15,496 nucleotides of DNA from JAADGZ01 sp964596835 (GTDB taxonomy: Bacteria > Pseudomonadota > Gammaproteobacteria > UBA6429 > Thiohalophilaceae): the NCBI GenBank assembly GCA_964596835.1, contig CAZQVV010000061.1, positions 1 to 15,496 on the forward strand, read 5' to 3'. Each line of letters starts with the position of its first letter. Position 1 is the stretch's first letter. This document shows, piece after piece, positions 1-7,357 of this stretch. The position numbers were made by a program, and so were the translations under genes. The notes under the pieces were generated by a model, which searched no databases, was not told where the DNA came from, and saw nothing but the letters and a program-made list of their open reading frames with translations.

Positions 1-1986
1 ACCGGTATCCCTGATCTTGAAAATTAATTGGGCATGATTGCTCTCTAGCGGATCCGAGCCGGTGCCTGGTAGGCAACTTATATCCAGCAATACATGGCCA
101 TATTTTGTGAATTTAATGGCGTTGTTGACAAGGTTAATCAGAATTTGGCGGATGCGCCCAGCATCGCCAATCAGGTACCGAGGACAGCTAGGCGCATAAT
201 GAAAGATTAACTCCAGACCCTTTTCCTCCGCTTTGATCCTTAGCAAGCGTATTACTTCAAAAGCCGTTTGTTTGAGATTAAAGTCAAGGAGTTCAAGTGC
301 CATCTTCCTGGCGTCCATTTTGGAGAAGTCAAGAATGTCGTTAATAATAGTTAACAGAGAATTCCCAGAGCGAGTGATAATTTGCAGATATTCATGTTGA
401 TTCTTGTTTAGGTTGCTATTGCTCAGCAACTGGGCCATACCGAGTATGCCATTCAGGGGGGTTCGTATTTCATGACTCATGATCGAGAGAAATTCTGATT
501 TTGCTCTGGCCGCCGCTTCGGCAGCATCACGGGCAGTACTCAGTTCCTGCGCCTGGTGTTCAAGTTGTAATTGTTTTTCCTTTAATTCGGATATATCCAG
601 AAAACTGCCGACGTAATGCGTGACATTGTCCTCATCGTCCTTGACGGCGGTGATGGATGCCCATTGGGGAAATATCTCACCGTTTTTGCGCCGGTCCCAT
701 ATTTCAGATGACCATTGATCTGTGCGTATGAGACTATCCCACATCTCTGTGTAGAAGTCGGGTGTATGATGTCCCGATTGGAGAAGACGGGGGTTTTGGC
801 CGATCAACTCATCCTCCTCATAGCCGGTAATGCGGGTAAAAGCCTGGTTGACCCGCAGAATTGTTGCCCCCGGATCGGTGATAATAATACCTTCCCGAGT
901 ATTAAGGGCTATGGCGGCGATACGTAGTTCAGCTTCGATACGTTTTCGTTCGCTGATGTCCCTAACCAGACAGCTGAACAATTGCTTGCCGCCGGCATCA
1001 ATTTCACTGACTCTTATTCCAATAGTTATGATTGAGCCATCTTTCTTCAAGCCCGTCATTTCAGATGCCTGGCCGAGTATGTGAGTCTCACCGGTATCAT
1101 GGTAGCTTGATAGAGGGTCATCACAGGTGTCGGCACAGGGTTCCGGTATGAGCATTTTTATATTTTCATTCAGGACTTCAGATGCGTCATAACCGAAAGT
1201 TTGTTCTGCAGCTGGATTGAATCTCTTAATATCTCCCTTTTTATCAATAATAATGAAGGCGTCGACCATGGTGCTGATAACTGCGCGCTGTTGTGCTTCA
1301 CTGTATCTGGCATCCGTTAGCGCTTTCTGAAAATCTGCGCAGGACTTCTTAAGTTTAATTCTCATATTTTCAAAAGCGCGGGTCAACTGACCAATTTCAT
1401 CGTTACCCGCCGCTGGTAACATTTCCTCGTAGTCGCCCTCAGTTAATCTCGTTGCAGCTTTCTTCAAGCGTAACAGGGGATAACGAACGAGATGATTCTG
1501 CCAGAAGGCACTGGCCAGGGTAATCATGAAAAAAACGACAATAAGAGATTGTTCTATTTGCTGGACACGTTGTAGCTCTTCCTGTCTTTCATTCGCCCAG
1601 TCAACCGTCAGTATAATATGGCCAAATGACTTCCCATCAAAGTGGAGATTATCATGAAGTTTAAATATATATTTTCCTGATGCTGGCGCGGCCTTTCTCA
1701 GAGGATATAGTTGATGACCCTTTTTGTTATAAACGACGATCTGTTGCCAGTGTGCCTTATGCAGTTTCATTTGCCAGTCCAGAAAAGTATGCATATATGC
1801 AAGGTCACCCGATATTTGGGTCCGTGTGAGTTCAGGTTCCAGCATTTTTATCAGCAATTCGTGTTTTTCTTTATAGTGTCTGTATTCACTCTCAAGATAA
1901 ATATCCACCCAGTAATAATGTACAAACAGGATGAAAGCTATTAGTCCTATTGTTAATGGCATTAATAGCTTGAAACGAATACCCAT
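1..1986 (-). CDS. PAS-PAS membrane sensor histidine kinase (C-terminus cut by window edge)
   Basis: This membrane sensor kinase probably starts the phosphorelay for the response regulator encoded just upstream. The reading frame is open for 662 codons from the ATG at 1986-1984 to base 1, so the 3' end is missing. Seen in order: TM1 (about residues 7-25), an extracytoplasmic loop of about 120 residues, TM2 (about 146-163), HAMP (about 164-215), PAS1 (about 230-345), PAS2 (about 352-468), and HisKA with SHEIRTPLNGILG, where His505 is the phosphoacceptor. The HATPase N-box (LINLVNNAIKFT, about 617-627) follows. The window stops at IRDTG, the start of the G1 box. AAGGGAG precedes the ATG. The HisKA type is common in hybrid kinases, so a receiver or HPt domain may follow outside the window. 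The family is secure; the ligand is unknown. Confidence 0.93.
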   Translation of the reverse strand, partial: MGIRFKLLMPLTIGLIAFILFVHYYWVDIYLESEYRHYKEKHELLIKMLEPELTRTQISGDLAYMHTFLDWQMKLHKAHWQQIVVYNKKGHQLYPLRKAAPASGKYIFKLHDNLHFDGKSFGHIILTVDWANERQEELQRVQQIEQSLIVVFFMITLASAFWQNHLVRYPLLRLKKAATRLTEGDYEEMLPAAGNDEIGQLTRAFENMRIKLKKSCADFQKALTDARYSEAQQRAVISTMVDAFIIIDKKGDIKRFNPAAEQTFGYDASEVLNENIKMLIPEPCADTCDDPLSSYHDTGETHILGQASEMTGLKKDGSIITIGIRVSEIDAGGKQLFSCLVRDISERKRIEAELRIAAIALNTREGIIITDPGATILRVNQAFTRITGYEEDELIGQNPRLLQSGHHTPDFYTEMWDSLIRTDQWSSEIWDRRKNGEIFPQWASITAVKDDEDNVTHYVGSFLDISELKEKQLQLEHQAQELSTARDAAEAAARAKSEFLSIMSHEIRTPLNGILGMAQLLSNSNLNKNQHEYLQIITRSGNSLLTIINDILDFSKMDARKMALELLDFNLKQTAFEVIRLLRIKAEEKGLELIFHYAPSCPRYLIGDAGRIRQILINLVNNAIKFTKYGHVLLDISCLPGTGSDPLESNHAQLIFKIRDTG

Positions 1987-2010
1987 TGTTCTCCCTTAAT
2001 ATTATGCTGA

Positions 2011-2046
2011 AATAATCAATCCCATATTTAGAAGGGATTGATGATT
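2011..2046. repeat. Imperfect inverted repeat in the leader of the histidine kinase gene
   Basis: ATCAATCCC (2015-2023) pairs perfectly with GGGATTGAT (2034-2042) across a 10-nt spacer. After one mismatch, three more pairs extend it (2011-2013 with 2044-2046). It lies 24 nt upstream of the kinase ATG. It could be an operator or an mRNA leader hairpin. No clear U-tract follows on the minus strand, so a terminator is less likely. Confidence 0.4.
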
Positions 2047-2136
2047 ATCTATACCGGTCTCACCAATTCTTTTCACGGCCATTTTAGCCAGCGGGTTCTC
2101 CCCGGATCAGGATTTTATCTCATGCGAATATAGTAT

Positions 2137-2155
2137 GCACTCGCCACTGGAGTGC
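2137..2155 (-). terminator. Weak stem-loop just after the response-regulator stop codon
   Basis: GCACTC (2137-2142) and GAGTGC (2150-2155) form a 6-bp stem with a 7-nt loop, about 8 nt beyond the stop codon at 2166-2164. Position fits a terminator, but the minus strand continues ATACTATATTCG without a U-run. Readthrough into the kinase gene is plausible. The rest of the 177-bp gap between the two genes shows only the leader repeat at 2011-2046. Confidence 0.25.
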
Positions 2156-2163
2156 TATATGTT

Positions 2164-3942
2164 TTAATTGTTCCATTGGTAAACCGCTTCAGCTTTATTG
2201 CCAGATCCAAAATAAGTAAGCGATGTGCATAGTTGTCTAACAAGATAAATGCCACGGCCGCTCAATGCGTTTCCGTGATTTTCGTAACTGGTAAAATATT
2301 CGTGATTAAATCCTGGGCCACTATCTTCTATGATTATTTTGAACAGACCGCCCGTGCCATGAAATTGCATTTGCACTATAATACGAATGCGGGCCTTATC
2401 TATAGTATTGAGCCGTTGTTCGCGCTCAGAAAAATATTTTTCAAAACCTTTTGCATTCGATTTTAACGAAGAGTCCAGATTTAGGATTCCATGATCCAGA
2501 GAATTTGTATAGAGTTCGCTTAAAATAACAAACAGATCTTGATGGGGGATATCGATATTGGATAACTGGTTTATATGATTAATCATGAGGGGGACGGGAT
2601 CGACATTTTTCAGACAATAGCCGTTGAAAATCAGATTTATTTCGGAAGAAGTGTCTGTAATATCATCTGCTCTTTCTGAATAGTCTCTTACACTCTGTTC
2701 TTTATTCTTTATCGCATGCATTACCTGTTGCGTATTCCATGATGGAATGTTTTCGGAGACGCAGGGAATTTCCACCAGGCTGATATCATCTATTTGTAGA
2801 CTGCCCTGGCAAAATGAATCAAAAGCATGCACGACGTCATCGAAATATGCATGGGTATCGTCTTTTCGTCTAGCTGAAAGAAGAACCTGTTCGAAGCGCT
2901 GCTCGCCGAATTGTTCGCCCCGAGTATTTGTGGCCTCAAGAACGCCATCGCTGGACAGCAAGATCCTGTCACCGTATTCTATGTCACGGTTTTCGGATAT
3001 ATTGGAAAAATCAAATTCCGGATCGATTCCCAACGGTATTCCACGTGAAGGGATACGAGTCTTGATTGTTTCTCGTTTCTTGTCCAGCAGCAAGATATCA
3101 GGCATACCACAATTGCATACGCTAATGTATTCCAGATTGTGACTTATGCACACATATTGGACGGCCATGAACATATTTGTGGGTAAAAGCTGACTTAGTT
3201 TCTTGTTAATACTGTTTAGAATTTCATCGATCCTGTATCCCTTAGCGCTCATTGCGTGGAATACTTCAGATACAGGCAGGGCGCCAAGTGCAGCGGACAA
3301 TCCATGCCCAGTGAAATCGGCTAGAAGGATATGAAGATCCCTGGACGGGCTGAAATCGGTTAATAATATGTCACCGCTGAAGAGTTCGGCAGGACGTAGC
3401 AAGGTATGGATATGCTCAATATTGGTGTTACCCCTGGTTATAACATAGGTAAATATGTGCTCGGCGATTTGTTGCTCACGGTATATTTCATTGTGTAATG
3501 CGGCGATTTCCCTATGAACATTACGTATGCGTTCCATGGAATGGATTTTGGCCTGCAACTGAATGATATTGATAGGTTTGCTGAGAAAATCATCGCCACC
3601 CGCTTCAGTGCAGCGTGTGATGGTGTTACTGTCCGTCATGGCGGTAAGAAAAATAATAGGAACAAATTCTCCGTTAGCCATGGCTTTGATTTGTCTGGAT
3701 GATTCCAGGCCGTCCATAACCGGCATCATAACATCCATGAAAATGATGTCTGGTTGTTGTTCTATATAACGTTCAATTGCCTGTTCGCCGTTCTCAGCCT
3801 CTATGGTTTCATAGCCGGCAATGCTCAGAAATTCACTTAATAGAAATCGGTTGGTGATGTCATCATCAACCACAAGCGCCTTTCCCCGACGAATTGAGCG
3901 GGTCGAGGTTTCCTGGAGGGCTTTCTGTGGGAAGTCCGTCAT
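2164..3942 (-). CDS. Response regulator: receiver, PP2C/SpoIIE phosphatase and HATPase (HsbR/CrsR-like)
   Basis: A three-part partner-switch regulator of 592 aa. The receiver (about 21-135) has acidic residues D26-D28, phosphoacceptor D70 in IIFMDVMMP, T100 and K122. The PP2C/SpoIIE phosphatase (about 170-395) shows ADFTGHGLSAALG, LLSSDGVLEATN (D332) and DDISLVEI (D385/D386) as metal-binding motifs. The C-terminal anti-sigma-type HATPase (about 440-590) has an N-box SELYTNSLDHG, G1 EDSGPGF and G2 GRGIYLVR. In Pseudomonas HsbR and Shewanella CrsR, this layout lets receiver phosphorylation switch between dephosphorylating and phosphorylating a STAS antagonist, releasing or holding a sigma or anti-sigma factor. 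The STAS gene lies 16 nt upstream, in the same transcript. All catalytic motifs look intact. The output target is not visible here. Confidence 0.93.
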   Translation of the reverse strand: MTDFPQKALQETSTRSIRRGKALVVDDDITNRFLLSEFLSIAGYETIEAENGEQAIERYIEQQPDIIFMDVMMPVMDGLESSRQIKAMANGEFVPIIFLTAMTDSNTITRCTEAGGDDFLSKPINIIQLQAKIHSMERIRNVHREIAALHNEIYREQQIAEHIFTYVITRGNTNIEHIHTLLRPAELFSGDILLTDFSPSRDLHILLADFTGHGLSAALGALPVSEVFHAMSAKGYRIDEILNSINKKLSQLLPTNMFMAVQYVCISHNLEYISVCNCGMPDILLLDKKRETIKTRIPSRGIPLGIDPEFDFSNISENRDIEYGDRILLSSDGVLEATNTRGEQFGEQRFEQVLLSARRKDDTHAYFDDVVHAFDSFCQGSLQIDDISLVEIPCVSENIPSWNTQQVMHAIKNKEQSVRDYSERADDITDTSSEINLIFNGYCLKNVDPVPLMINHINQLSNIDIPHQDLFVILSELYTNSLDHGILNLDSSLKSNAKGFEKYFSEREQRLNTIDKARIRIIVQMQFHGTGGLFKIIIEDSGPGFNHEYFTSYENHGNALSGRGIYLVRQLCTSLTYFGSGNKAEAVYQWNN

Positions 3943-3958
3943 GTATGATTTCCGTACC

Positions 3959-4264
3959 TTAATGAATATCGAATTGCTGACTGAAATTTGCCATATCGAG
4001 TATTTTTTTTATTCCCTCAGACGGTTGCTGTAGGATAACTTTGCTATTGCAACTATCTGCGTGCTCCTTCAGTAACAGCAACATGCCAAGTGCGGAACTA
4101 TCCATGTATTCAGTACTGGATAGCCCAACCTGAAACAGAAGGCCGGGGGTGCAATGGTTCTTATAGGCCTCCCGGAATTCTTTTTGATGAGTGAAATCGA
4201 AACGGCCCTCAACTCTGATGGTGATAGTTTTTTCATCGTTGGATACTTGCGTTGTTACTGACAT
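3959..4264 (-). CDS. STAS-domain anti-sigma factor antagonist (HsbA/SpoIIAA-like)
   Basis: A single-domain STAS protein of 101 aa, the usual SpoIIAA/RsbV length. The signature YMDSSALGMLLLL places D55-S56-S57 where SpoIIAA has its Asp-Ser-Ser phosphorylation site, so S56 is the likely phosphoacceptor. The ATG at 4264 follows an AAGGAG ribosome site about 6 nt away. The response regulator with PP2C and kinase-like domains follows 16 nt downstream, and those two activities would set this protein's phosphorylation state. In P. aeruginosa the analogous HsbA binds FlgM or a diguanylate cyclase depending on phosphorylation; that role is only an inference here. Confidence 0.92.
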   Translation of the reverse strand: MSVTTQVSNDEKTITIRVEGRFDFTHQKEFREAYKNHCTPGLLFQVGLSSTEYMDSSALGMLLLLKEHADSCNSKVILQQPSEGIKKILDMANFSQQFDIH

Positions 4265-4296
4265 ATCATTCTCCTTTCTACCTTTAAAATAATCTA

Positions 4297-4457
4297 AATA
4301 ACTGATCCGAATTCCTCTCCGGGTAAAAACTGTTCGCCCTGAGTATGTCGAAGGGTGAATGGTATTAAGATTGGTATTTCAGGTTTTATATTCATGGTTC
4401 GACAAGCTCACCACGAACGTAAAATCTGATAATGAACAGGAATTCGGAACAGTTATT
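4297..4457. repeat. 161-bp intergenic inverted-repeat element with REP-like inner motifs
   Basis: Outer arms 4297-4315 and 4439-4457 are inverted repeats matching at 18 of 19 positions. Inside lies a second inverted pair, GTTCGCCCTGAGTATGTCGAA (4332 onward) and the reverse complement of 4397-4419, which reads GTTCGTGGTGAGCTTGTCGAA. A related arm recurs at 15412-15470, so this is a repeated family rather than a chance hairpin. No ORF lies inside it, so it resembles a REPIN or MITE-like non-autonomous element. It fills most of the gap between the short MCP gene and the STAS gene and may end or attenuate that transcript. Confidence 0.7.
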
Positions 4458-4502
4458 GAATAAAATAACGCAATATATTCGAACTGCTCCTATGTCTTCC
4501 TG

Positions 4503-5717
4503 TCAGAACATCTCAACTTCGCCTTCATCCATAGATTCCTGTAGTACGGCCTTCTCGCCTTCTTTCTCCCAGTAATCAGACATCTCGCGTATAATATTTT
4601 CCATATGATAAAGCGTGTTCACCATATTCTGTTCGGACGCCCCGGAATTTAGAGCATGTTCGAGTTTTTTACTCAACTCGATAAAATGATTAATATAGTT
4701 ATCTGAAGCATCCAGAGTCTGTCTGCTGATGTCCTCAAACTGAAGGCAGCGAACAGCTTTTCCGACAGCCTGGTTTATCTGTGCCACCACAGAGGAAATA
4801 TCTCCAACCTTGGCCGAGAAAAACTCATTCATTGAGGTGATATTCTTCAGCAAGTTATTTACTCGCTCCTTTGCAGTCATGGTCTCATTCATATCTCGGG
4901 AAGCCATCTTGCTAACGGTTTCACGGACACGTTCAATAACTTCTTTTGAGTCATTAATCTGATCCCGAATCTGTTCGTTAAATGCTGTAGAGCGAACAGA
5001 GAGGCTTCGCACTTCATCCGCTACCACAGCGAATCCTCGCCCCGCATCACCCGCTCGGGCCGCTTCTATGGCCGCATTGAGGGCCAGCAAATTGGTTTGT
5101 GCGGCAATAGATTTCACATCTTCCAAAAGGTTAAAAATTCCATCCATTTGTTCAACCATATCATCGATATGGTGTACTGTCGCAACACTCTGCTTGCTAA
5201 CAGAAATCATTATTTCAATGAAATGCTCCATCATTTCGCTGACTTCCTCTGCAAATTGTCGAATATTTATACCGCTATCATTTTCGGTTCCCGTTTGTGA
5301 AGAATGTTCGATAATGTCATCAACCAGTTTATTCTGTTGATTTGAGAGGGTCTGAAGATTGATAAAACTTTCTCCGAGCTCCCCGATCGCTTGCTCGATA
5401 AAATCACGAACACGCTTGGTTTCATTGCTTGCATTGCCCAGTTCTTTTTCGGCTATCCTTGAAATATTGTTGAACATATTTTGGAAATCTTGATAGACAT
5501 TATGATTTCCGTGTGCATTTGAGATATTAATCTCGCTTTGCGATGAAGTATTAACAGAATTATCGCTTTTAATGCCGCGCAAACAGAATACAAGAATCGT
5601 GGCTTCAATTATCCAACGTATGATCGGGTATTCGACAATGGCATATGAGTTTGCAAGTTCTGCTATCAACAGGAGGCAGATTAAAAATATAAACCAGATC
5701 TTTTTCCTGATATTCAT
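4503..5717 (-). CDS. Short membrane methyl-accepting chemotaxis protein without a sensor domain
   Basis: A chemoreceptor-like protein of 404 aa. Two hydrophobic segments (about 7-25 and 31-48) are separated by only a few residues, so there is almost no periplasmic part. There is no obvious HAMP. The cytoplasmic signalling hairpin tip is clear: QTNLLALNAAIEAARAGDAG (208-227) then RGFAVVADEVRSLS, the CheA/CheW contact region. Past the hairpin, CLQFEDISRQTLD (324-336) has an Asp329-x3-Gln333 spacing like the CheZ catalytic helix. The tail ends EVEMF, a poor version of the CheR-binding pentapeptide found on the other two MCPs. It is the third gene of a parA-STAS-MCP operon, 36 nt after STAS. It may be an array component or modulator rather than a ligand receptor; a cytoplasmic signal input cannot be excluded. 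Confidence 0.9.
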   Translation of the reverse strand: MNIRKKIWFIFLICLLLIAELANSYAIVEYPIIRWIIEATILVFCLRGIKSDNSVNTSSQSEINISNAHGNHNVYQDFQNMFNNISRIAEKELGNASNETKRVRDFIEQAIGELGESFINLQTLSNQQNKLVDDIIEHSSQTGTENDSGINIRQFAEEVSEMMEHFIEIMISVSKQSVATVHHIDDMVEQMDGIFNLLEDVKSIAAQTNLLALNAAIEAARAGDAGRGFAVVADEVRSLSVRSTAFNEQIRDQINDSKEVIERVRETVSKMASRDMNETMTAKERVNNLLKNITSMNEFFSAKVGDISSVVAQINQAVGKAVRCLQFEDISRQTLDASDNYINHFIELSKKLEHALNSGASEQNMVNTLYHMENIIREMSDYWEKEGEKAVLQESMDEGEVEMF

Positions 5718-5753
5718 TTTGTATATTGTCCTTAAGGTTTCGTATTATTACAT

Positions 5754-6188
5754 TTAATCTGTGTCGACCAATATATTGATGTTCAGCGCCCTGGATGCTT
5801 CATCAACTATCTCCGAGCGCGAGTTCCAACGTAGATGTTTACCTGATATTTTTGCCTGTGTGCTAAATGCATAAAGAAGCTGAATAGCAGACGTATCAAT
5901 AGATTCAATTCCGCCCGCTTCTAACTCTATGCAAGTTTGTTCAAGACTTAGAAAAGAAGACATCTGTTTATACACGTCCTCCACTGCGGAAATGGAAAAA
6001 CGTGAAGGAAAACACAATACCTCCCGTTCGTGGTCAGCTTTTATTTCCGGCTGTTGCTCCTCGGGTTTTATATCCTGAGACTTCGGAATTTCATCTTCGA
6101 CCCCGGAAATTCCAACATCTTCAAAAGGATCATGTCCAAGTCGGGTAGTTTTATTCGTCTTTCTTTTTATCGTAGTATTTTTAGTCAT
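5754..6188 (-). CDS. STAS-domain protein with lysine-rich N-terminal tail
   Basis: 144 aa. The start is taken as the ATG at 6188-6186, which overlaps the parA stop (ATGACTAA) and has a GGAGAG site 8 nt upstream. A longer frame reaches 6305 but lies wholly inside parA. Residues 1-17 are strongly basic (Lys/Arg/Thr rich), followed by GHDPFEDV and an acidic, disordered-looking linker to about residue 57. A STAS fold follows (about 58-144) with IESIDTSAIQLLYAF. The usual phosphoacceptor Ser position is Thr99, so it may be a non-switching or Thr-phosphorylated variant. Translational coupling to parA suggests the two proteins work together. It could be the adaptor linking ParA to the receptor array; that is inference. 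Confidence 0.85.
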   Translation of the reverse strand: MTKNTTIKRKTNKTTRLGHDPFEDVGISGVEDEIPKSQDIKPEEQQPEIKADHEREVLCFPSRFSISAVEDVYKQMSSFLSLEQTCIELEAGGIESIDTSAIQLLYAFSTQAKISGKHLRWNSRSEIVDEASRALNINILVDTD

Positions 6189-6951
6189 GGTAGGTTCTCT
6201 CCAGTAAAAGATCATCAACCAGCGATCGGTATTCTGTTGCTGATTTACTTTCCGGGCGATATTCAAATACGGTTTTCCCAAACCCTGGGCACTCAGCCAG
6301 GACAACGGATTCAGATATATCCGTCTTAAGAACTTTGTTTGGAAAATATTTTCTAAGTCTCTTCTTTACTTCCTGAGACAATCGTCTTCTTTTTTGGAAT
6401 CGGCTTAACACCACCCACTGAATAAGTCTTTGTTCAAGTATTGTTTCAAATTTTTTAAGGGTTCTCATCAGATAGGCCAAGCCTTGAAGACCAAGATAAT
6501 CACCTGTCATGGGGGTGATGATTTCCTTTGATGACAAAATTGCATTCAAGACGAGAAGGCTGGAAGAGGGTGGGCAGTCTATAAGAATAAAATCATATTT
6601 TTCAATTTGATTAATAAGCCTGTTTTTAAGCAGTAATCCGCTCGCCGCGCCGTTGCCAGAAAGTTTATCCAGATCTGAGAGGCTATGCGATGCGGGGATA
6701 ATGCTAAGATTTTCTCGCGTTTGAAGCGTGACAGTATCTAAGGACGTATCGTTTAACAGACTCCTTTCCAGAAGCTTTTTATTTTCCCCCAGTATTCCAA
6801 GACTGGCCGTTAGTTGTGCCTGTGGATCAAGATCAATGGCTAACACGTTGAATCCTTTTATAGCAAGCCCGTGAGAAAGATTGGTGGTGAGAGTTGTTTT
6901 TCCAACACCGCCTTTCTGGTTCAGGACTGAGATTACTCTGGCTCGTGACAT
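6181..6951 (-). CDS. parA: ParA/MinD-family ATPase of the chemotaxis cluster
   Basis: 256 aa, typical for a ParA/Soj ATPase lacking an N-terminal DNA-binding extension. The deviant Walker A is QKGGVGKTTLTTNL, with signature Lys13 and Lys18. Walker A' is LAIDLDPQAQLTAS, and Walker B is FILIDCPPSSS with D125. The ATG at 6951 follows AAGGAAAAG. Chemotaxis-linked ParA homologues (Vibrio ParC, Rhodobacter PpfA, Pseudomonas ParA) place chemoreceptor arrays at poles or midcell, so array positioning is the best guess. No ParB or parS-like partner is visible, which argues against chromosome segregation. First gene of the leftward operon, divergent from cheY. Confidence 0.9.
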   Translation of the reverse strand: MSRARVISVLNQKGGVGKTTLTTNLSHGLAIKGFNVLAIDLDPQAQLTASLGILGENKKLLERSLLNDTSLDTVTLQTRENLSIIPASHSLSDLDKLSGNGAASGLLLKNRLINQIEKYDFILIDCPPSSSLLVLNAILSSKEIITPMTGDYLGLQGLAYLMRTLKKFETILEQRLIQWVVLSRFQKRRRLSQEVKKRLRKYFPNKVLKTDISESVVLAECPGFGKTVFEYRPESKSATEYRSLVDDLLLERTYHD

Positions 6952-7025
6952 ATGAGCTTTTCCTTTTCAAAGTAGTATTTATATTCCGGCTTTTTTATAC
7001 TGTTCATCGTGTCTATTGTTTTTGT

Positions 7026-7052
7026 TTATCGGGATGGAATTTTTTTTCTTGA
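7026..7052 (-). promoter_or_regulatory. Candidate sigma-28 (FliA) promoter for parA operon
   Basis: On the minus strand, TCAA (7052-7049), 15 nt, then CCCGATAA (7033-7026). The enterobacterial FliA consensus is TAAA-N15-GCCGATAA, so the match is 3/4 and 7/8 with the expected spacing. It ends 74 nt upstream of the parA ATG. It would tie the parA-STAS-MCP operon to flagellar gene expression. AT-rich background makes chance matches possible. Confidence 0.4.
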
Positions 7053-7207
7053 AAATAAATATAGACATAAATTATGTGGCACTATGGAATGGATGATTTG
7101 GCAATTTAATATTTGCAGTGAAAGATAAACAAAGACCGTTTTAGTTATATGTATTTTTGACTTGTTATATTGAAGATTAGGGATAAGACGATAAATGCTT
7201 ATGAATA

Positions 7208-7232
7208 ATTTTTCTTTTTGTTAAAGAAAAAT
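7208..7232. repeat. AT-rich 10-bp hairpin in the cheY leader region
   Basis: ATTTTTCTTT (7208-7217) pairs with AAAGAAAAAT (7223-7232) across a 5-nt loop. It is almost all A/T with one G-C pair, so weak as a hairpin. It may be a nucleoid-protein or regulator site. It lies about 125 nt upstream of cheY. Confidence 0.3.
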
Positions 7233-7357
7233 ATTTCGCGGTCGATTAGTTTTCACGAGCATGGTTGGATGGTACTGGAAGCATAATTAAAGTAATGATT
7301 TTAATAGAATGAACGGGCTACTAAGAATTTGGATTTTGTTCCTTTCAGGAGGAAGCA

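Larger units (their letters stand above)
6952..7357. other. AT-rich divergent intergenic region between parA and cheY
   Basis: 406 bp with no convincing gene, clearly richer in A and T than the flanking genes. It must hold the promoters of both operons. Visible in it are a sigma-28-like site on the minus strand (7026-7052), a 10-bp AT hairpin (7208-7232), a TAGAAT -10-like hexamer (7305-7310) without a good -35, and the strong cheY ribosome site AGGAGG (7347-7352). No RNA gene or riboswitch was recognised. Confidence 0.8.

Noticed and set aside
6189..6305. Upstream extension of the STAS protein start
   Set aside because: It lies inside parA, and the ATG at 6188 has a good GGAGAG site and the usual stop/start overlap.
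7077..7091. TGGCAC as a sigma-54 -24 box
   Set aside because: The -12 position reads AATG rather than TTGC at the required spacing.
7168..7194. GACGATAA as a sigma-28 -10 for cheY
   Set aside because: The -35 position reads TATT, only 2 of 4 matches to TAAA.
7305..7310. TAGAAT as a sigma-70 -10 for cheY
   Set aside because: No recognisable -35 at 16-18 nt; kept only as a note in the intergenic entry.
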